DNA from: Diphasiastrum complanatum
Lineage: Eukaryota; Streptophyta; Lycopodiopsida; Lycopodiales; Lycopodiaceae
Reading direction: 5' to 3'
Length of the DNA stretch: 64,000 nucleotides
NCBI GenBank assembly: GCA_029204225.1
Contig: CM055092.1
Span: 61,057,302-61,121,301, forward strand
The position numbers and the translations under genes were made by a program. How positions within the stretch are numbered: the first letter of the stretch is position 1; each line of letters begins with the position of its first letter. Under the pieces are notes generated by a model. The model was not told the origin of the DNA and did not search any database. It was given only the letters and a program-made list of their open reading frames with translations. Positions 23,677 through 35,197 of the stretch are shown here, in pieces.

Positions 23677-24552
23677 ATGGATCAAACAGATGAAAATCCA
23701 ACATTTGATCTATCAAACCCATCCAATGTGGCACAAGCTCTTGAACTTTTATACCAACAAATTCAAGCCACTAATAAGCAACTTCTTGAAACTAATCAAA
23801 GAAACCAAGACTTAGAGTCTAGATTAGCCAATTAGAAGAAGCATGTAGTTCCACCTCCCGTAAAAGTGTTTAAGGGGGAGGAGAAGGATAGGAACTTACA
23901 AGTGGTAAGTTCTTGGCTAAATGTTTGGAACAAATACTTTCCCATGAACCAATTCCCTAAATCTGAAAAGTTATCCACTGTCACCATGTTCCTTGAAGGA
24001 AGAGCCTTAGTTTGGTGGGATGACTTAGTTGCAAAGGGCAATCAACCTTGTACATGGGATGATTTTTGCAAGCTTTTTAGGGATTATTTTCTACCACTTT
24101 TAGATGACTATGGACACTTTCAAAAGTTGAGTCATTTATCAATGAATAAAGGTTTGGAACAATCTATTCAAGATTTTCATGAGTACATGAATCCACTTTA
24201 TAGTGGCATTCCACCTAAGATACAAATGTTAATGTTTATTGATGGGTTACCAAAAGATTATCAAGTTGATGTTCGTAGGAACCATCCAAAAACCCTAGAA
24301 GATGCTATAAGGACTGCAAAATACTTTGATGACACACCTAAGCCACCTAGGGATCAACAACCTAATGAAAAAAAAAAAGGTTTTCAATTTAAGAGGGGGG
24401 ATAGAAAAGCTGTTAGTGAAACACATCCTAATTCCAACAATCTTAAGAAAACCAAGAAAAACTTTAAAAACCATCAAGGTGGCAATGATAAAGCTGAAGC
24501 TGGTAAGAAGAACATGTGCTTCAAGTGCAATGGCGAGGGTCACCTTGCATGA
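23677..24552 (+). pseudogene. gypsy gag of the 22.4-26 kb element
   Basis: ATG at 23677 follows the leader. The N-terminus contains a glutamine-rich helix (ALELLYQQIQATNKQLLETNQ). One stop occurs at 23833-23835. The capsid follows: VKVFKGEEKDRNLQVVSSWLNVWNKYF, TMFLEGRALVWWDDL, WDDFCKLFRDYFLP and FIDGLPKDYQVDVRRNHPKTLEDAIRTAKYFDD. A lysine-rich linker leads to CFKCNGEGHLA, where the knuckle is cut by a stop before its last cysteine. Apart from the early stop this is one of the better preserved gag frames in the window. Confidence 0.88.
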
Positions 24553-24638
24553 GATTGCGTCAAATAACCGGCTTCTACCTCAGGTAATCTATCTTGAAGT
24601 AATGAGATGGATGTATTTTGTCCTTAGTTCTTTAGTCT

Positions 24639-25090
24639 TTGGACCTAATGACCTTAAGTGCATTAAAAGTAAAGAAATTGAACAAGGTAACCGTTAAGAA
24701 TAGATATCCACTGCCGCGGATGGATGACCTAATAGATTATCTTGGTGGTGCTGGGTACTTTACCAAGATAGATATAAGGTCAAGATTCCATCAGATACGC
24801 ATTAAGACAGAAGATATACCAAAAAACAGGTTTTGAACTGGCTTTGGTCACTAGAAATTTTTGGTGTTGCCTTTTGGTTTGACCAATGCACCGACAACTT
24901 TCCAATAGATGATGAATGATCTGTTCAGGCCATATTTGGAAAGATTCGTAGTGGTATTCCTAGATGATATCCTAGTCTTCAGTAAGACTTTGGCGGAACA
25001 TAAAGAGCATCTTAGGATTGTCTGGGACATCCTAAGAAGGGAAAAGCTCTTTGCCAAAGAGTCTATGTATGACTTTTTTTTGCGAAGGAA
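24639..25090 (+). pseudogene. gypsy reverse transcriptase (22.4-26 kb element)
   Basis: This begins inside the domain: [49 protein letters not shown], a stop, LVLPFGLTNAP, then [35 protein letters not shown]. The active site is FLDD. Protease and the reverse transcriptase N-terminus are missing, because the gag frame ends only about 90 bp upstream. Three stops and a frameshift at about 25085 separate it from the RNase H frame. Confidence 0.88.
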
Positions 25091-25990
25091 TTGTCCTACT
25101 TGGGGCATAAAATTTTCAAACGGGGGGTGGAGATTGAGGCTGATCGTATCCAGAGGGTTATTGATTGGCCTATTCTCACCACAGTTCGGGAAATCAAGTC
25201 TTTCTTGGGGTTTGTGGGGTTTTTTCGTCGGCATATTTTCCAATTTGCTCGATTGGCATTTCCCCTTACCCAGGCCTTGAAAGGCTATAAGAAGCTAAGC
25301 CGGAGGGCTAAGAGTCCACTAGTGGTGTGGATGGAGGATATCAATAATTGTTTTGAGTTGCTTAAGAAAAGTGTAACTTCGGCACCAATACTAATCATTG
25401 GCGATCCTAATAAGACTTTTGTGGTTAGGACCAATGCCAGTGATTATGCTATTGGAGCTATTTTGATGCAGGATGGACATCTTGTGGCTTATGAAAGCAA
25501 AAAACTCAATCCTGTTCAGTCTAGGTTTTGTACCAATGAGAAGGAACTGTTTGCAATTGTTCATTCCTAAATTTGGCAACATTATTTGTATGGAGCCAAA
25601 TTTGAAGTTTTGACGGATCATCAGACTCTTCGATATTTCTGTGATGCTACAGATTTAAAGGGGAGGCAAGCTAGATGGGCTGAGCTGATGCAAATCTTTG
25701 ACTTTTCTATACGTTATTGTAAAGGAAGTCAAAATACTCTAGCGGATGCTTTGAGTCGATTACTGGTTTTTAATCAGTTGTGCTTTACTGATATAGAACC
25801 GGAGTTGTTTCAGTCTCTTCAAGGACTATATGAGTTCGATCCTTTTTTTGGAAAGTATTGGCAACAAGTACTTTCGGGGGACGATTCAGGTTTGCAAGAT
25901 TCTCGAATCAGGGAAAGACTGAATCGGATTTCCTAATTCGAAACAGGATTTTTTTTCGTAAAGGAAAGGTGTGTGTACCGGAGAATGGGT
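25091..25990 (+). pseudogene. gypsy RNase H and connection (22.4-26 kb element)
   Basis: [24 protein letters not shown] opens the connection domain, then [27 protein letters not shown]. RNase H follows: VVRTNASDYAIGAILMQDG (Asp of TDAS changed to Asn), YESKKLNPVQSRFCTNEKELFAIVHS, a stop, and YGAKFEVLTDHQTLRYFC, ending with SIRYCKGSQNTLADALSRLL. Beyond 25930, FRKGKVCVPENGF is the linker before integrase, then similarity stops. The Asp-to-Asn change removes a metal-binding residue of RNase H. Confidence 0.88.
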
Positions 25991-26234
25991 TCATACTAAC
26001 ATATGTGGTCCAATGAATGAAGCTACAGACCTCACACAATAAGCACATATGCTAGGTTCAACCCACACAATAACTCTAAAACATACACAATCACCTCAAA
26101 GAAATAGTTTATGATGCAAAGGTTTAAGCAGAACCTATGTAAAGAGTGTTTTCCTCTATGTTAAAATCCAGATCATTAACGTTTTTGGTCCTTTTTAAGA
26201 TAGTCTGCTTATGTATTCAAAGATATACATCTAC

Positions 26235-26560
26235 TTATGTATGACTCTTAGAAGCCCGTTTCGAGCAAAATGGGTTTTGAAGCTTTAACAATAGTTTTCG
26301 TTGGGATAAATTGAGCAAACTTCGTAAGTCTATCAACAATGACCCAAACCGAATTGTGGCCCTTCCCTGTACGTGGAAGCCCGACCACAAAATCCATAGA
26401 TATACTTTTCCACTTTCCGATAGGAATATCTGAAGAATGTAATAGGCCACTAGCTTTTAGCCTTTATGCTTTATTTAATTGGCGCTTAGTACATGTAAGT
26501 ACATAGGCCTCTACCTGACTTTTCATCTTAGGCCACCAAAATTGTCTCTTTGTCGATTTT
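26235..26560 (-). pseudogene. gypsy integrase core fragment, opposite strand
   Basis: On the minus strand one frame reads WKSISMDFVVGLPRTGKGH, NSVWVIVDRLTKFAQFIPTKTIVKAS and stops soon after. This is the first third of an integrase core with the first catalytic Asp. It is opposite in orientation to the flanking reverse transcriptase/RNase H pieces, so it comes from another element or a local inversion. Confidence 0.8.
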
Positions 26561-26595
26561 TCCAAGCACTAATAATCTCCTTCATCTCTTATTGG

Positions 26596-26892
26596 CATGC
26601 AATCATATCCTGAGGGTTATTGAATGACCAATTCTTACTACGGTTCAAGAAATCAAGTCATTGTGGAATTCTTCTGTCGACATATACCCCAGTTTGCTAG
26701 GATGGCATTTCCCCTCACTCAAGCTTTGAGAGGCTTTAAAAAACTTAGCTGGAGGACTAGGAGTCCACTAGTGGTGTGGAAAGAGGATATGAACAATAGT
26801 TTTGAGTTGCTTCAGAAAAGTGTGACAACTGCACCAATCCTGATCATTGGCGATACTAGGAAACCATTTGTGGTTAGGACCAATGCTAGTGA
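26596..26892 (+). pseudogene. Second copy of gypsy connection/RNase H segment
   Basis: Closely similar to 25150-25450 in DNA and protein: [71 protein letters not shown]. It shares the same Asp-to-Asn change in the TDAS motif, so both copies descend from an element that already carried it. Confidence 0.85.
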
Positions 26893-27214
26893 TCGGAGTC
26901 ATCTCGAATAAATTGTCACTAACTGCTTTAAGAACTAGTCCAGTTAATTCAACAAGAAATTTGGTTTGAGTGATTGGTTATCTTAATACATGGTTCTCTT
27001 GCTTTAGAGGCCCAAGTCTTATAAGCATAGATGCTAGGATTACGATAAGTTTGAAACAGACAACTCATTCTTGTGCAACACAATCAATCCCTTCTTTACA
27101 TGATTCGCCTTATTTGTCTCACTACTTGATTAGATGGAAAAAAAATGTTGGGCAAGATTACTAAAGACCATCAGTTCAAAATTGCAAAGCAAAAGCCACT
27201 AAAAACATTCATCT
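26893..27214. other. No gene seen
   Basis: No domain or element end recognised. Confidence 0.3.
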
Positions 27215-27720
27215 TGTAAATAGATCCATTTGGTTCATATCAAATTCATGAACCTGTGACCATCTCTCGTCTGACGTTCAGAATGCCATCCATATAATCC
27301 GACCCATTTTTGGCCCCAATCGACCCGCATTCTCTAAAGCCTTTTATGGGACTAGAATTGCAAGGAGGTTTTGGGCTCTGAATCTGACCGTTCAAAGGTT
27401 GGTTATTTCTTGCTAGTTCCCCTCAAGGTTGCCCACTGGCCAGAACTAAAAGCGGGAAAAACTAGCTCCATTGAAGATACTAGACCCATGAATAGAAAAG
27501 TGAAAAACTAGTCCATTTTCCATGTCTAATAGTGTCCTTTTTAACATGAAGGGTGTTTCTAGGCAAACAATGCCAAAAATGAGTAGCAATGGAACCATCT
27601 GGTTCATATCAGATTCATGAACCTATGAACACCTCTCATCCGATGTTTGCGATGCTATCCAACGAATCTAACCAGTTCTTGGTCTCGAATCCAGCTTCGA
27701 AAGTTGTAGGAAGTTGGAGG
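27215..27720 (+). repeat. Direct duplication enclosing dispersed repeat C
   Basis: TTGGTTCATATCAAATTCATGAACCT (about 27229) recurs as CTGGTTCATATCAGATTCATGAACCT (about 27600), followed in both by (C/T)ATCTCTC-like, GATG/GACG TT and GA(A/T)GC(C/T)ATCCA words. Spacing is about 370 bp. The segment between them (27400-27610) matches 8210-8400. The whole may be an LTR-like or tandemly duplicated element of unknown type. Confidence 0.55.
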
Positions 27721-27949
27721 TTGGAATAGAAAAGAATCGGCTGACTAAGAAAATAAACCAATTGACTTGCAAAAAGAAAAGAGTGTGGGCACTCATTCCA
27801 TCACCTAGAAGGCACCTTATGCCATCACATATTTTTTGAAGTGTAATTGTATAGAAGTATGGTTATATACATAGGTTGAAATAATGGATGACATGTCATT
27901 ATGATATTCAAGGGTTGCCAAAATAGCAATATTATTGCATTTACTTATT

Positions 27950-28230
27950 AACTATAGCACGATTGTGTGTAGAGGTTTGCTATTAGGTAGTTGAGCATCT
28001 TTTTTTTCTCAATATCACACGTGTTGTCGAGGTGGGTGACAATATTTTATTGATCTACTAGGTGGATGACAATATTTTTTAACTCACTATATATAAAAAA
28101 ATTTGTGCCTTAAAGGATTGCTATTAGCCTATTAGGTGAATGTCAATTTTCCTGTACTTACTACTATATCACATTTGTGCCTCAATTGTTTGCTATTAGC
28201 CTACTATGTGAATGGCAAAGTTTTTATGCT
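27950..28230 (+). repeat. Degenerate tandem repeat, about 60-75 bp unit
   Basis: At least three diverged units share TTTGCTATTAG, the word TAGGTGAATG/TATGTGAATG/TAGGTGGATG, and TTGTGCCT. The last two are the best matched. The sequence is very AT-rich. Confidence 0.6.
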
Positions 28231-28344
28231 CCCTTGTATGTCCTAATTTGTGTACTCTATTGAAATACAGTATGACTTGGCTTTATGTTTTTTTCCCCAA
28301 ATGATTAACCTTTATGTTTATTTTTTTCTTTTTATGTTGAACGA

Positions 28345-28960
28345 TTAATCTTTGATTAAGATTTTTTTACAAAAGAATAAGAGGATCTCAAAGCCAGCAA
28401 TACTAAGCATTTCTTTGAATAACATCAAGGTGGAAATGGAAAAATCTCCCTTCTGAAATTCCCTACTATTTTGGTCATCCAAATATGCCACAAAGTTAGA
28501 GCCATGAGACATTTGCCAAAATTTGTTCACAACTTCATCTAAGAAAAAAGATCATTGAGTAGCATAGATGAGTGGCAAAAGTTCTTAAATTCAACACATG
28601 ACCTAACTATAAACAAATCACAAATTGTAGCCTAGAGAGGAAAATAACAAGCGAAGAAGAGGTGGCTCACATCTTTAGCTAACTTGCATTTAGAGCAAAT
28701 GCGACAAGCATTACTTTTGTGTTTGGCTTTTTCAAAAAAAGTGCAAGTCACTAGTATTTCATTTGGAGTTTACCACGAGAAGGTGGAATTGGGTCCTTTG
28801 TTAGAGACATAGATAGAAGAATTAAAGATCATACCATTCTTCTCACAAGCTTTTAAAAACCATTTTGAGCTACAAAAATCCAGAGAGGCAGTGGATAACT
28901 TACCTTGGTCATAGTGAGAAAAGGCATAGAATAAAAAGTTATCTTTAATAATTCTCTTGC
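28345..28960 (-). pseudogene. LINE (non-LTR) reverse transcriptase C-terminus
   Basis: On the minus strand one frame reads YDQGKLSTASLDFCSSKW, KACEKNGMIFNSSIYVSNKGPNSTFSW, then CRICSKCKLAKDVSHLFFAC. This matches the zf-RVT zinc-binding domain found at the C-terminus of ORF2 in plant LINEs (C-x2-C-x7-H-x4-C pattern with HLFF). It continues with stops to 28345. The reverse transcriptase domain proper should lie to the right but is not seen, so this is a 3' fragment or is interrupted by the copia piece at 29060. Confidence 0.8.
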
Positions 28961-29059
28961 ATGTCTTCAGTAATCGAGTATTTCTGCAGATTGTGTGACA
29001 ATGTATGTAAAACTGCAGCGATATGAATGGAACTAGATTAACACGAGATTCAGGAGAGT

Positions 29060-29350
<291 letters not shown>

Positions 29351-29667
29351 AAAGCATTCACATAGTTCATCTTGCTTAAGCAAGACCAAATCCTTTGAAA
29401 CTTTTATTCATAAGCCAGCAAGGTAAAGTATAGCTGAGAAGTAAAATATAGTACAATAAAGCACCATAAAGCAAGACTTATTTCAAGACATCCAGCTGGT
29501 AACTGCCACCATCCCACAACACAAAACCACGTTAGCTAGTATGTGAGGAAGACAAGTGTCAACACTAAATGTCAATTGTTATCCATGTACAAAATAAGCA
29601 TTGTTACTTAACAGCTTGGCTAAAATGATAAATACATAGTCTAATATTCCCATTCACTTGTAAATTT

Positions 29668-29752
29668 TAGCGATAGGCTAAGCTGTCATATTACCGTATC
29701 AAGGCGAAAGCCATGCTGATCAGTGTAACAGGCGTTAGTCCATATCAATAAT
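29668..29752 (-). repeat. Dispersed repeat copy 2 (family F)
   Basis: Reverse complement of the repeat at 1236-1325, sharing TGATATGGACTAACGCC, CAGCATGGCTTT, GATACGG and GCTTAGCCTATCG. Confidence 0.6.
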
Positions 29753-29894
29753 CAATCAAATAAATGAAATAAATGAAAGGATGCTTGCTAAACACGTGCA
29801 AATAGTTTTCACGAAAAGATTTTTAGGTTGAGCAAGGACTCATGTACAACGGTATTAGGAAAAATCCATGCCATACTAACCATGTTGGAGATTA

Positions 29895-30480
29895 AGCCCA
29901 CAGTTGTCTCCTTGGTGAATGACTATTTCTATTTCAAGATTCTTCCTGCACGATTATTGATCGTTGATCTAGGGTCAGGTGAAACCAACTTTGGTTCTAC
30001 GTCTGCTCATCTGATACCTACACAATCATAACTTAGACAACCAAACTATTTGAAGAACGTCTACAATGGGCTTCTGGCTGATCTCCAGCAAAGGGTAACA
30101 AATCCTATCATATTTCAAATTCAGATGTTAAGTTCAACAATTTGAAGATCGTTGAAGACTTGGCCATCTTCAAGAACTTCCACAAATTAGCATTTAGAAC
30201 AACTCTGCAAAAATACACTAAGTGTCGCAACAGTTTGTAGAAATACACTAAGTGTCGCAACAGTCTACAAAAATGAACTATGTTTTTCACAGTGTTGACT
30301 TTTTCTGAAATGCGGCAGTGTCAACTTTTTCCAAAATGCGACAATGTCGGCTTTTCCCAAAATGCGACACTTCAGCATAGTTCAACAGTTCAACTATTTT
30401 CAGTAGTGTCGGCTTTTTGCATTTCCTCGAAATGCGACAGTGTCGGCTTTTTGCGATAGTGTTGGCTTCTTGCCTTCAGC
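29895..30480 (+). mobile_element. LTR of family D, copy 3, opposite orientation
   Basis: Inverted relative to copies at 6497 and 21010. It contains TTGATC(G)TTGATCTAGGGTCA, TTGGTTCTACGT(C/T)TGCTCATCTGATACCT and the AAATGCGACA-rich part. The left edge is near 29895 and the right edge fades near 30480. It differs from the others by local amplification of a 26-bp unit. Confidence 0.55.
30291..30480 (+). repeat. 26-bp tandem repeat inside LTR D3
   Basis: Three units at 30291-30316, 30317-30342 and 30343-30368 share GTGT(T/C)(G/A)(A/G)CTTTTT plus (A)AATGCG(A/G)C. Further broken copies with AGTGTCGGCTTTTTGC lie near 30405-30475. The array is not expanded in LTR D1 or D2. Confidence 0.8.
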
Positions 30481-30747
30481 TTATCAACATCTGTATGCAC
30501 GTGAAATTATATGCTCCAGTTTGGAGACCGTAACATAGGGGCGGTGACAAGTGCCTTGCTTGGTTTTCTCAAAGGCATCTAGGGCTTCTTGTGTCCATTT
30601 AGATTCAATAGTAAGACAACTTCTTCAATTGTTTTGGTAGTTAGGGCTTTATTTAGCTGCATTTGGAATCTCAAAAATATATTAATCGTTTAAATCCCAT
30701 CTGAACCATTCTCACAACATCTAGGATCCAACTGCATTTTTACAAAG

Positions 30748-30846
30748 GAGACCTTAAGTCGTAGGTGCCCCAGCCCTCATGAGAGACCTTAAGTCATGGG
30801 TATCCCAACCCTTAATAAGTCGTGGGTGCCCCAATCCTCATGAGAG
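30748..30846 (+). repeat. 35-bp tandem repeat, about 2.7 units
   Basis: Units begin at 30748 and 30783 (GAGACCTTAAGTC), and a third, partial one is near 30816. All share AAGTC(G/A)T(A/G)GGT and CCCCA(G/A)(C/T)CCTCATGAG or a variant. Confidence 0.8.
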
Positions 30847-31143
30847 GCTAAAATTTTTAATGGGAAACTATGAATAGCATTGATGGGTCCTCATTTGGTA
30901 GCTTTTACTGATAAAGAAAGGCATAGTGTAGTATAACTTACCAAGCAATAAAGTATCATGAATATTTTTTTTCTTTTGGGGGGGGGGGGGTGATTCTGCT
31001 CCACAAATGCGTTTTTGGAATTTCATCCAGAAACGTATTGGTTCACAATCAGACATATGAAACTTTTCTAGAACATGCTCTAGATATTTTTGCTAGCTAA
31101 GTTAGATCTTCTTATGCAACCTATCTCTAGTAATGTGTATTCC

Positions 31144-31803
31144 TCATAGTGAATGAACAATGCCTAAGTCGGTCATGTCGAATTCCTTCAATAGATCACC
31201 CTTAGTAGTGTGCAGTAAGAATGTGTCATTAGACTGAATAAGTGCATCATCCACATATAGAGCTACGTAAACTGAATTGACACCTATGTGCTTGGAATAG
31301 ACATTGCAGTCAGCTGAATTGTTTGCAAAACCTAGTTGAATAAGATAAGTATTAATTTGTTTGTACCAAGCCCTTGCTTCTTGTTTCAAACCATAAATTG
31401 CTTTGTGCAGTTTGCACACTTTGTGTTGTTGGCCTTTGACTTTGAAGCCTTTAGGTTGGAAGGTGTACAGTTCCTCTTCAACATAGCCATTGAGGAAGGC
31501 TGGTTTGACATCCATTTGATGTATTTTGAGGTCTTCGGCGGTTGCTAGTGCAATGAGATTCCTGATTGATTACAACTTGACAATATGACTAAATATTTCT
31601 TGGTAGTTCACTCCCTGGATTTGAGTGAATCCTTTGGCCACCAACCTTGCTTTCCATTTTGCAATTGAACCATCATATTTGATCTTCTTGAAGATCCACT
31701 TGTTGTCAATAACTCTCTTGTAAGTGGGATAGTCGACTAACGTCCAGGTCTGGTTCGACAAAAGTGAGTTGTACTCACTTTCCATTTCTTCACACCCTTT
31801 CAT
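31144..31803 (-). pseudogene. Ty1/copia reverse transcriptase, N-terminal half
   Basis: On the minus strand the first frame (31803-31570) has EMESEYNSLLSNQTWTLVD, NKWIFKKIKYDG and WKARLVAKGFTQIQGVNYQEIFS, the standard opening of the copia RVT_2 domain. The second frame (31515-31144) reads MDVKPAFLNGYVEEELYTFQPKGF, LHKAIYGLKQEARAWYKQI and the active site VYVALYVDDALI. One or more frame breaks lie between them. Downstream RNase H is not seen before 31144. Upstream on this strand lies gag, so protease and integrase are missing. Confidence 0.92.
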
Positions 31804-32173
31804 AGCATCCTTAGAGTTAATTGCTTTGGCTAGGATCTCTGGATCTCCTGATGAAGTCCAAGAAATATTGAGGTGTATACCTCTTAGGTATTGTTCGAGT
31901 TCTCAAAGACCTTCAAATAATTGGTTGACCATATTCGAATGGTGTCTTTTTTTGAATTTTTTCAGACTTGCTCAAGCTAGCTTGATCTGGTCTTTCGATA
32001 GGTGCTGTCGGCTGCTGGAGCTTTGGCTGGAGGTTCTATAGAAGAGACATCACGAGTGGAAGATTTGATGCTATGTAGAATAGGATGAAATTAAATGACA
32101 CAACATCATTTATTGATTTGTTTAAAGTCATAGAATGCATCCTCCTTGAATATTACATCTCTTGAAACAAATG

Positions 32174-32790
32174 CTACATTGGTGGATGGATCATAAACTT
32201 TGTAAGCTTTAAATTATCTTTCTTCTTGGTGTATAATGCTAGAGATTTATCTTTGACGGATAGATCGTTGGTCTTTCTCCGCATGTCTTCTTGAAGAAGA
32301 TGACCGATGACCATTTGAAGAGTCTGATCGGGTTGATTGGAGATCACTACAACAAAGTGCTCATAAGACTTTGGTAACGAAGAAGGTAAGGTCATTATTA
32401 CAACATCATTATTCTGAATAGTGCATCCTACAACTGACAATTGGTCTAGCAAAGATTTAAAGCTGTTGATGTGGGCAGAGATGGCTGTTGAATTAAGCAT
32501 TTTGAGAGGAAAGAACTTCTTCCTAAGGTGTAACCTAGTGGGCACATCTTGAGTCTCATAGAAATTTGACAAAAAATCTAATGCTTCCTTAGAGGATTTG
32601 CAAGGGGTAACATGAGATATTTGGGATTCAACCAGATTCAGTGATTGATGCTAGGGCCTTCTAATCTTTGATCTTCCATGCCTTAGCTAAATCAAAATCA
32701 ACATCGTTTGGTTTCGGGTCAGACCCGTCTACAACATCTCAAAGATCTTTATCTATAAGCATCATCCTAAGTTTCAAGTTTGTTAGCAAC
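32174..32790 (-). pseudogene. Ty1/copia gag (UBN2-type)
   Basis: The minus strand gives MLMIDKDL and DVVDGSDPKP, then DLAKAWKIKD, after stops FLSNFYETQDVPTRLHLRKKFFPLKM, ISAHINSFKSLLDQLSVVG and IMTLPSSLPKSYEHFVVVIS. This is the gag core of copia elements. The zinc knuckle is not seen. The reverse transcriptase of the same orientation starts only about 370 bp downstream, which implies loss of protease and integrase. The start of gag is cut near 32790. Confidence 0.85.
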
Positions 32791-32911
32791 AAAGTGTAAA
32801 AAGAGAAATAAAACACCGTGGCATGTGTATTGGTGTGAGTACTTGTTAATAAACTTCTACTATGGCGTGTGTGTTATAAGACCATGGATAGAAGCTTAAA
32901 TAAATTCTAAA

Positions 32912-33002
32912 CTTCTAAGTTAGAAAATTTAAGTTTAGAAATAAAAGATTCCAAGCTATTTTATGTTCTAAGTTTAGAGATTCAAGCTTTCTAACTTAGA
33001 AG
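32912..33002. repeat. Imperfect hairpin, 15-bp perfect core
   Basis: CTTCTAAGTTAGAAA at 32912-32926 pairs perfectly with 32988-33002. Flanking bases extend the pairing imperfectly (AAGTTTAGAA against TTCTAAGTTTAGAG). It lies just outside the copia gag and may belong to its leader or LTR. Confidence 0.6.
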
Positions 33003-33829
33003 TTGTGAGCCTTATAATGGCAAGCTAGAAGACTAATCCCATAAGTTAGTGGAAACTTATGGAAGGCCCTTCTTGCCATAAGAAGAGAGGCATTTCCCTT
33101 GTAAATAACATTTTGAGATTATGCTAAGTTGCAATCTTGGATTGATCTCTCTAAGGTGAATAGCTTGAGGGAAGGTGCTTGAGTCTCCTCTTGCCTCATT
33201 GTGGCATGCTTCCATTGATTTGTTATTTAATTAGCCACAATTATTATTTTCATCTCGCTTTTGGTGTTACAACAGCTGCTAAACAACCTATCAAGCCGAG
33301 GGGGAGAAACAAAAGTATCAACTTGGGCATTTTCTCTAAAAGAAGTGATCCAAGTGAGATTTTTTTACCATCAAACAAGTATATCAAAAATTCGCTGGTC
33401 TAACTGCAGCCATAACAGAACATCATCTTTCAACCTATCACCTCTGCGACTTCTGACCCTACTTAGATTTTTAGAAATCAACCTGTCTTACTGACAAATC
33501 TATGTTTTTCAACTAAATCTTCATCTTAGAATTTGCCAGTTCTATTGAGGCTAGATCTGTGAAAGATCAGTCCTCTGGCAGCTCTGCGAATTCTGTCTCA
33601 AAGATTTAGTCTATTTCTTGTTAAACAAGCACTTTTTTCACTATTGAACTTGTTTGTCAACAAAACTACAGTTCAAAATTTGTCGACCATCCCATGAATT
33701 CACCCATAGTTTGAAACTTTTACATACACCCTTTGCGAATTCCTTCCTTTACAAAAAATCTCCAAAAAAACACACAATACTATACTGTTTATCTGTACTG
33801 TTATTTTGTTCCCCCCTTTGCATCATGTC
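33003..33829. other. No gene seen
   Basis: No domain recognised. It may hold the left part of the Harbinger element described next, but no terminal inverted repeats were identified. Confidence 0.3.
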
Positions 33830-34510
33830 AAGAGACTTTGAGGCCACACTCTCAAGGATTGTATGAAATCTTGTGAAGGCACTAACAAAAGGAGAGCTCC
33901 ATCAATTAACTTGGCTAGAGGGGAATCCCTCGGAACTAGTAAAAGATGCACTTGCGTGTTTGCATGGTTTTCCACAAGTTTGTGGAGCCCTAGACTGCAC
34001 CCATATCATATTTGGTTTTCTTACCAGTCAAAGATCCACTGATTCGTTTTGACAAAGACCAAAACTTTAGCATGGTTGTGCAAGCAATTGTGGATCAAAC
34101 ATGCAATTTCTTGACATTTTTACTAGGTTTCTTGGTTTAGTGAATGATGCTCACATTTCTAGCATATCAACGTTTCAAACACTTGTAGAGAGTAGTCAAT
34201 GACTCAATGGCCCCAACAATCCAATTACAAGGAGAGAATATTAAGGAAGTGATCATTGGTGCAAGCTATAACATGTCTCTTTGGATGTTTATTCCATTTC
34301 CAAGCACAAGGTTGGCTTCTATATATGATCTGTTCAATTACAAACATTCATCACTTAGAATGGTGGTCGAGCATCATTTGGTAAGTTGAAGGGTGTTCGG
34401 AGATACGAACTCACAGCTTGCGGGTAGTTTGTGTTATTCTAGCATGTTGTTTGTTGCACAACATAATTATAGATAAAAATAGACGATGTGTACAATACAT
34501 ATTCTCTAGT
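33830..34510 (+). pseudogene. PIF/Harbinger transposase, decayed
   Basis: Frames on the plus strand spell a DDE_Tnp_4 (HARBI1-like) nuclease in order. 33906 onward gives LTWLEGNPSELVKDALACLHGFPQVCGALDCTHIIF with the first catalytic Asp. Then NFSMVVQAIVDQTCNFL leads to, after a frameshift, FLGLVNDAHISS with the second Asp. Last, VVEHH/VVERAFGKLKGV-like sequence carries the catalytic Glu, and LHNIIIDKN lies near the end. Several stops and frameshifts destroy the frame. The spacing of the motifs is about normal. The Myb-like partner gene usually found in Harbinger elements was not seen. Confidence 0.85.
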
Positions 34511-35197
34511 AGGTCACCATGATGAAGGCTATAGACAACAATTTAGTCGTTCCATAGTTGGTACTGAGGCAAGGTGTGTACACTAGACACTTATACTTGC
34601 TTGATGGACAAAAAAGCCAAACTTCTAGTTAGATAAAATCTCCATACGAGCAGCAAATTTTGAGCAATATGTTACTATATCGTTCCTCTCATTTGCATCC
34701 CTGATACTAGGCTCTAGCTATGTAAGGTATCTTTGCATGTTGTAAGAATTTCAGATCCAAAACACACTTGATGGATATTTGATCTTGGCTAAATTTGGAT
34801 GCACATCTAGAATCATTCACAAGCTAGAAATCATATATCTACCATGCTAAAATTGAAAAATTTATGTAGATCTGATCATAATCACTAAGATCTGATATGA
34901 TATTGTCCCTATCTATACAACAATAGCAAAAAAAGTACTTCACATGTGTGGATTTAAGTACAAAAAGAGAATTCACATTCTATACAATAGAACTCAAGAT
35001 ATCATGAGAAATATGCAAGAGATGGACATAGAATCAAAAGAGGAAAGTTCTCCACATAAAAGAAAGGTGGATTGGTGCTTTGCATTAAGTGTAGCCCACC
35101 GAGGTTGCTAAGAGTGTAAGGAAAAAAGTATTGAAATGGTAGAAAATTATTGTTGCCACTTTGATATTCCCAAGAAGGTGAAAGATGTGTGGGTGGA
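34511..35197. other. No gene seen; ends in GTGGA at the LTR edge
   Basis: No coding sequence recognised. The last five bases (35193-35197) are GTGGA, which matches the flank of the inverted LTR at 38123-38127. Confidence 0.4.
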
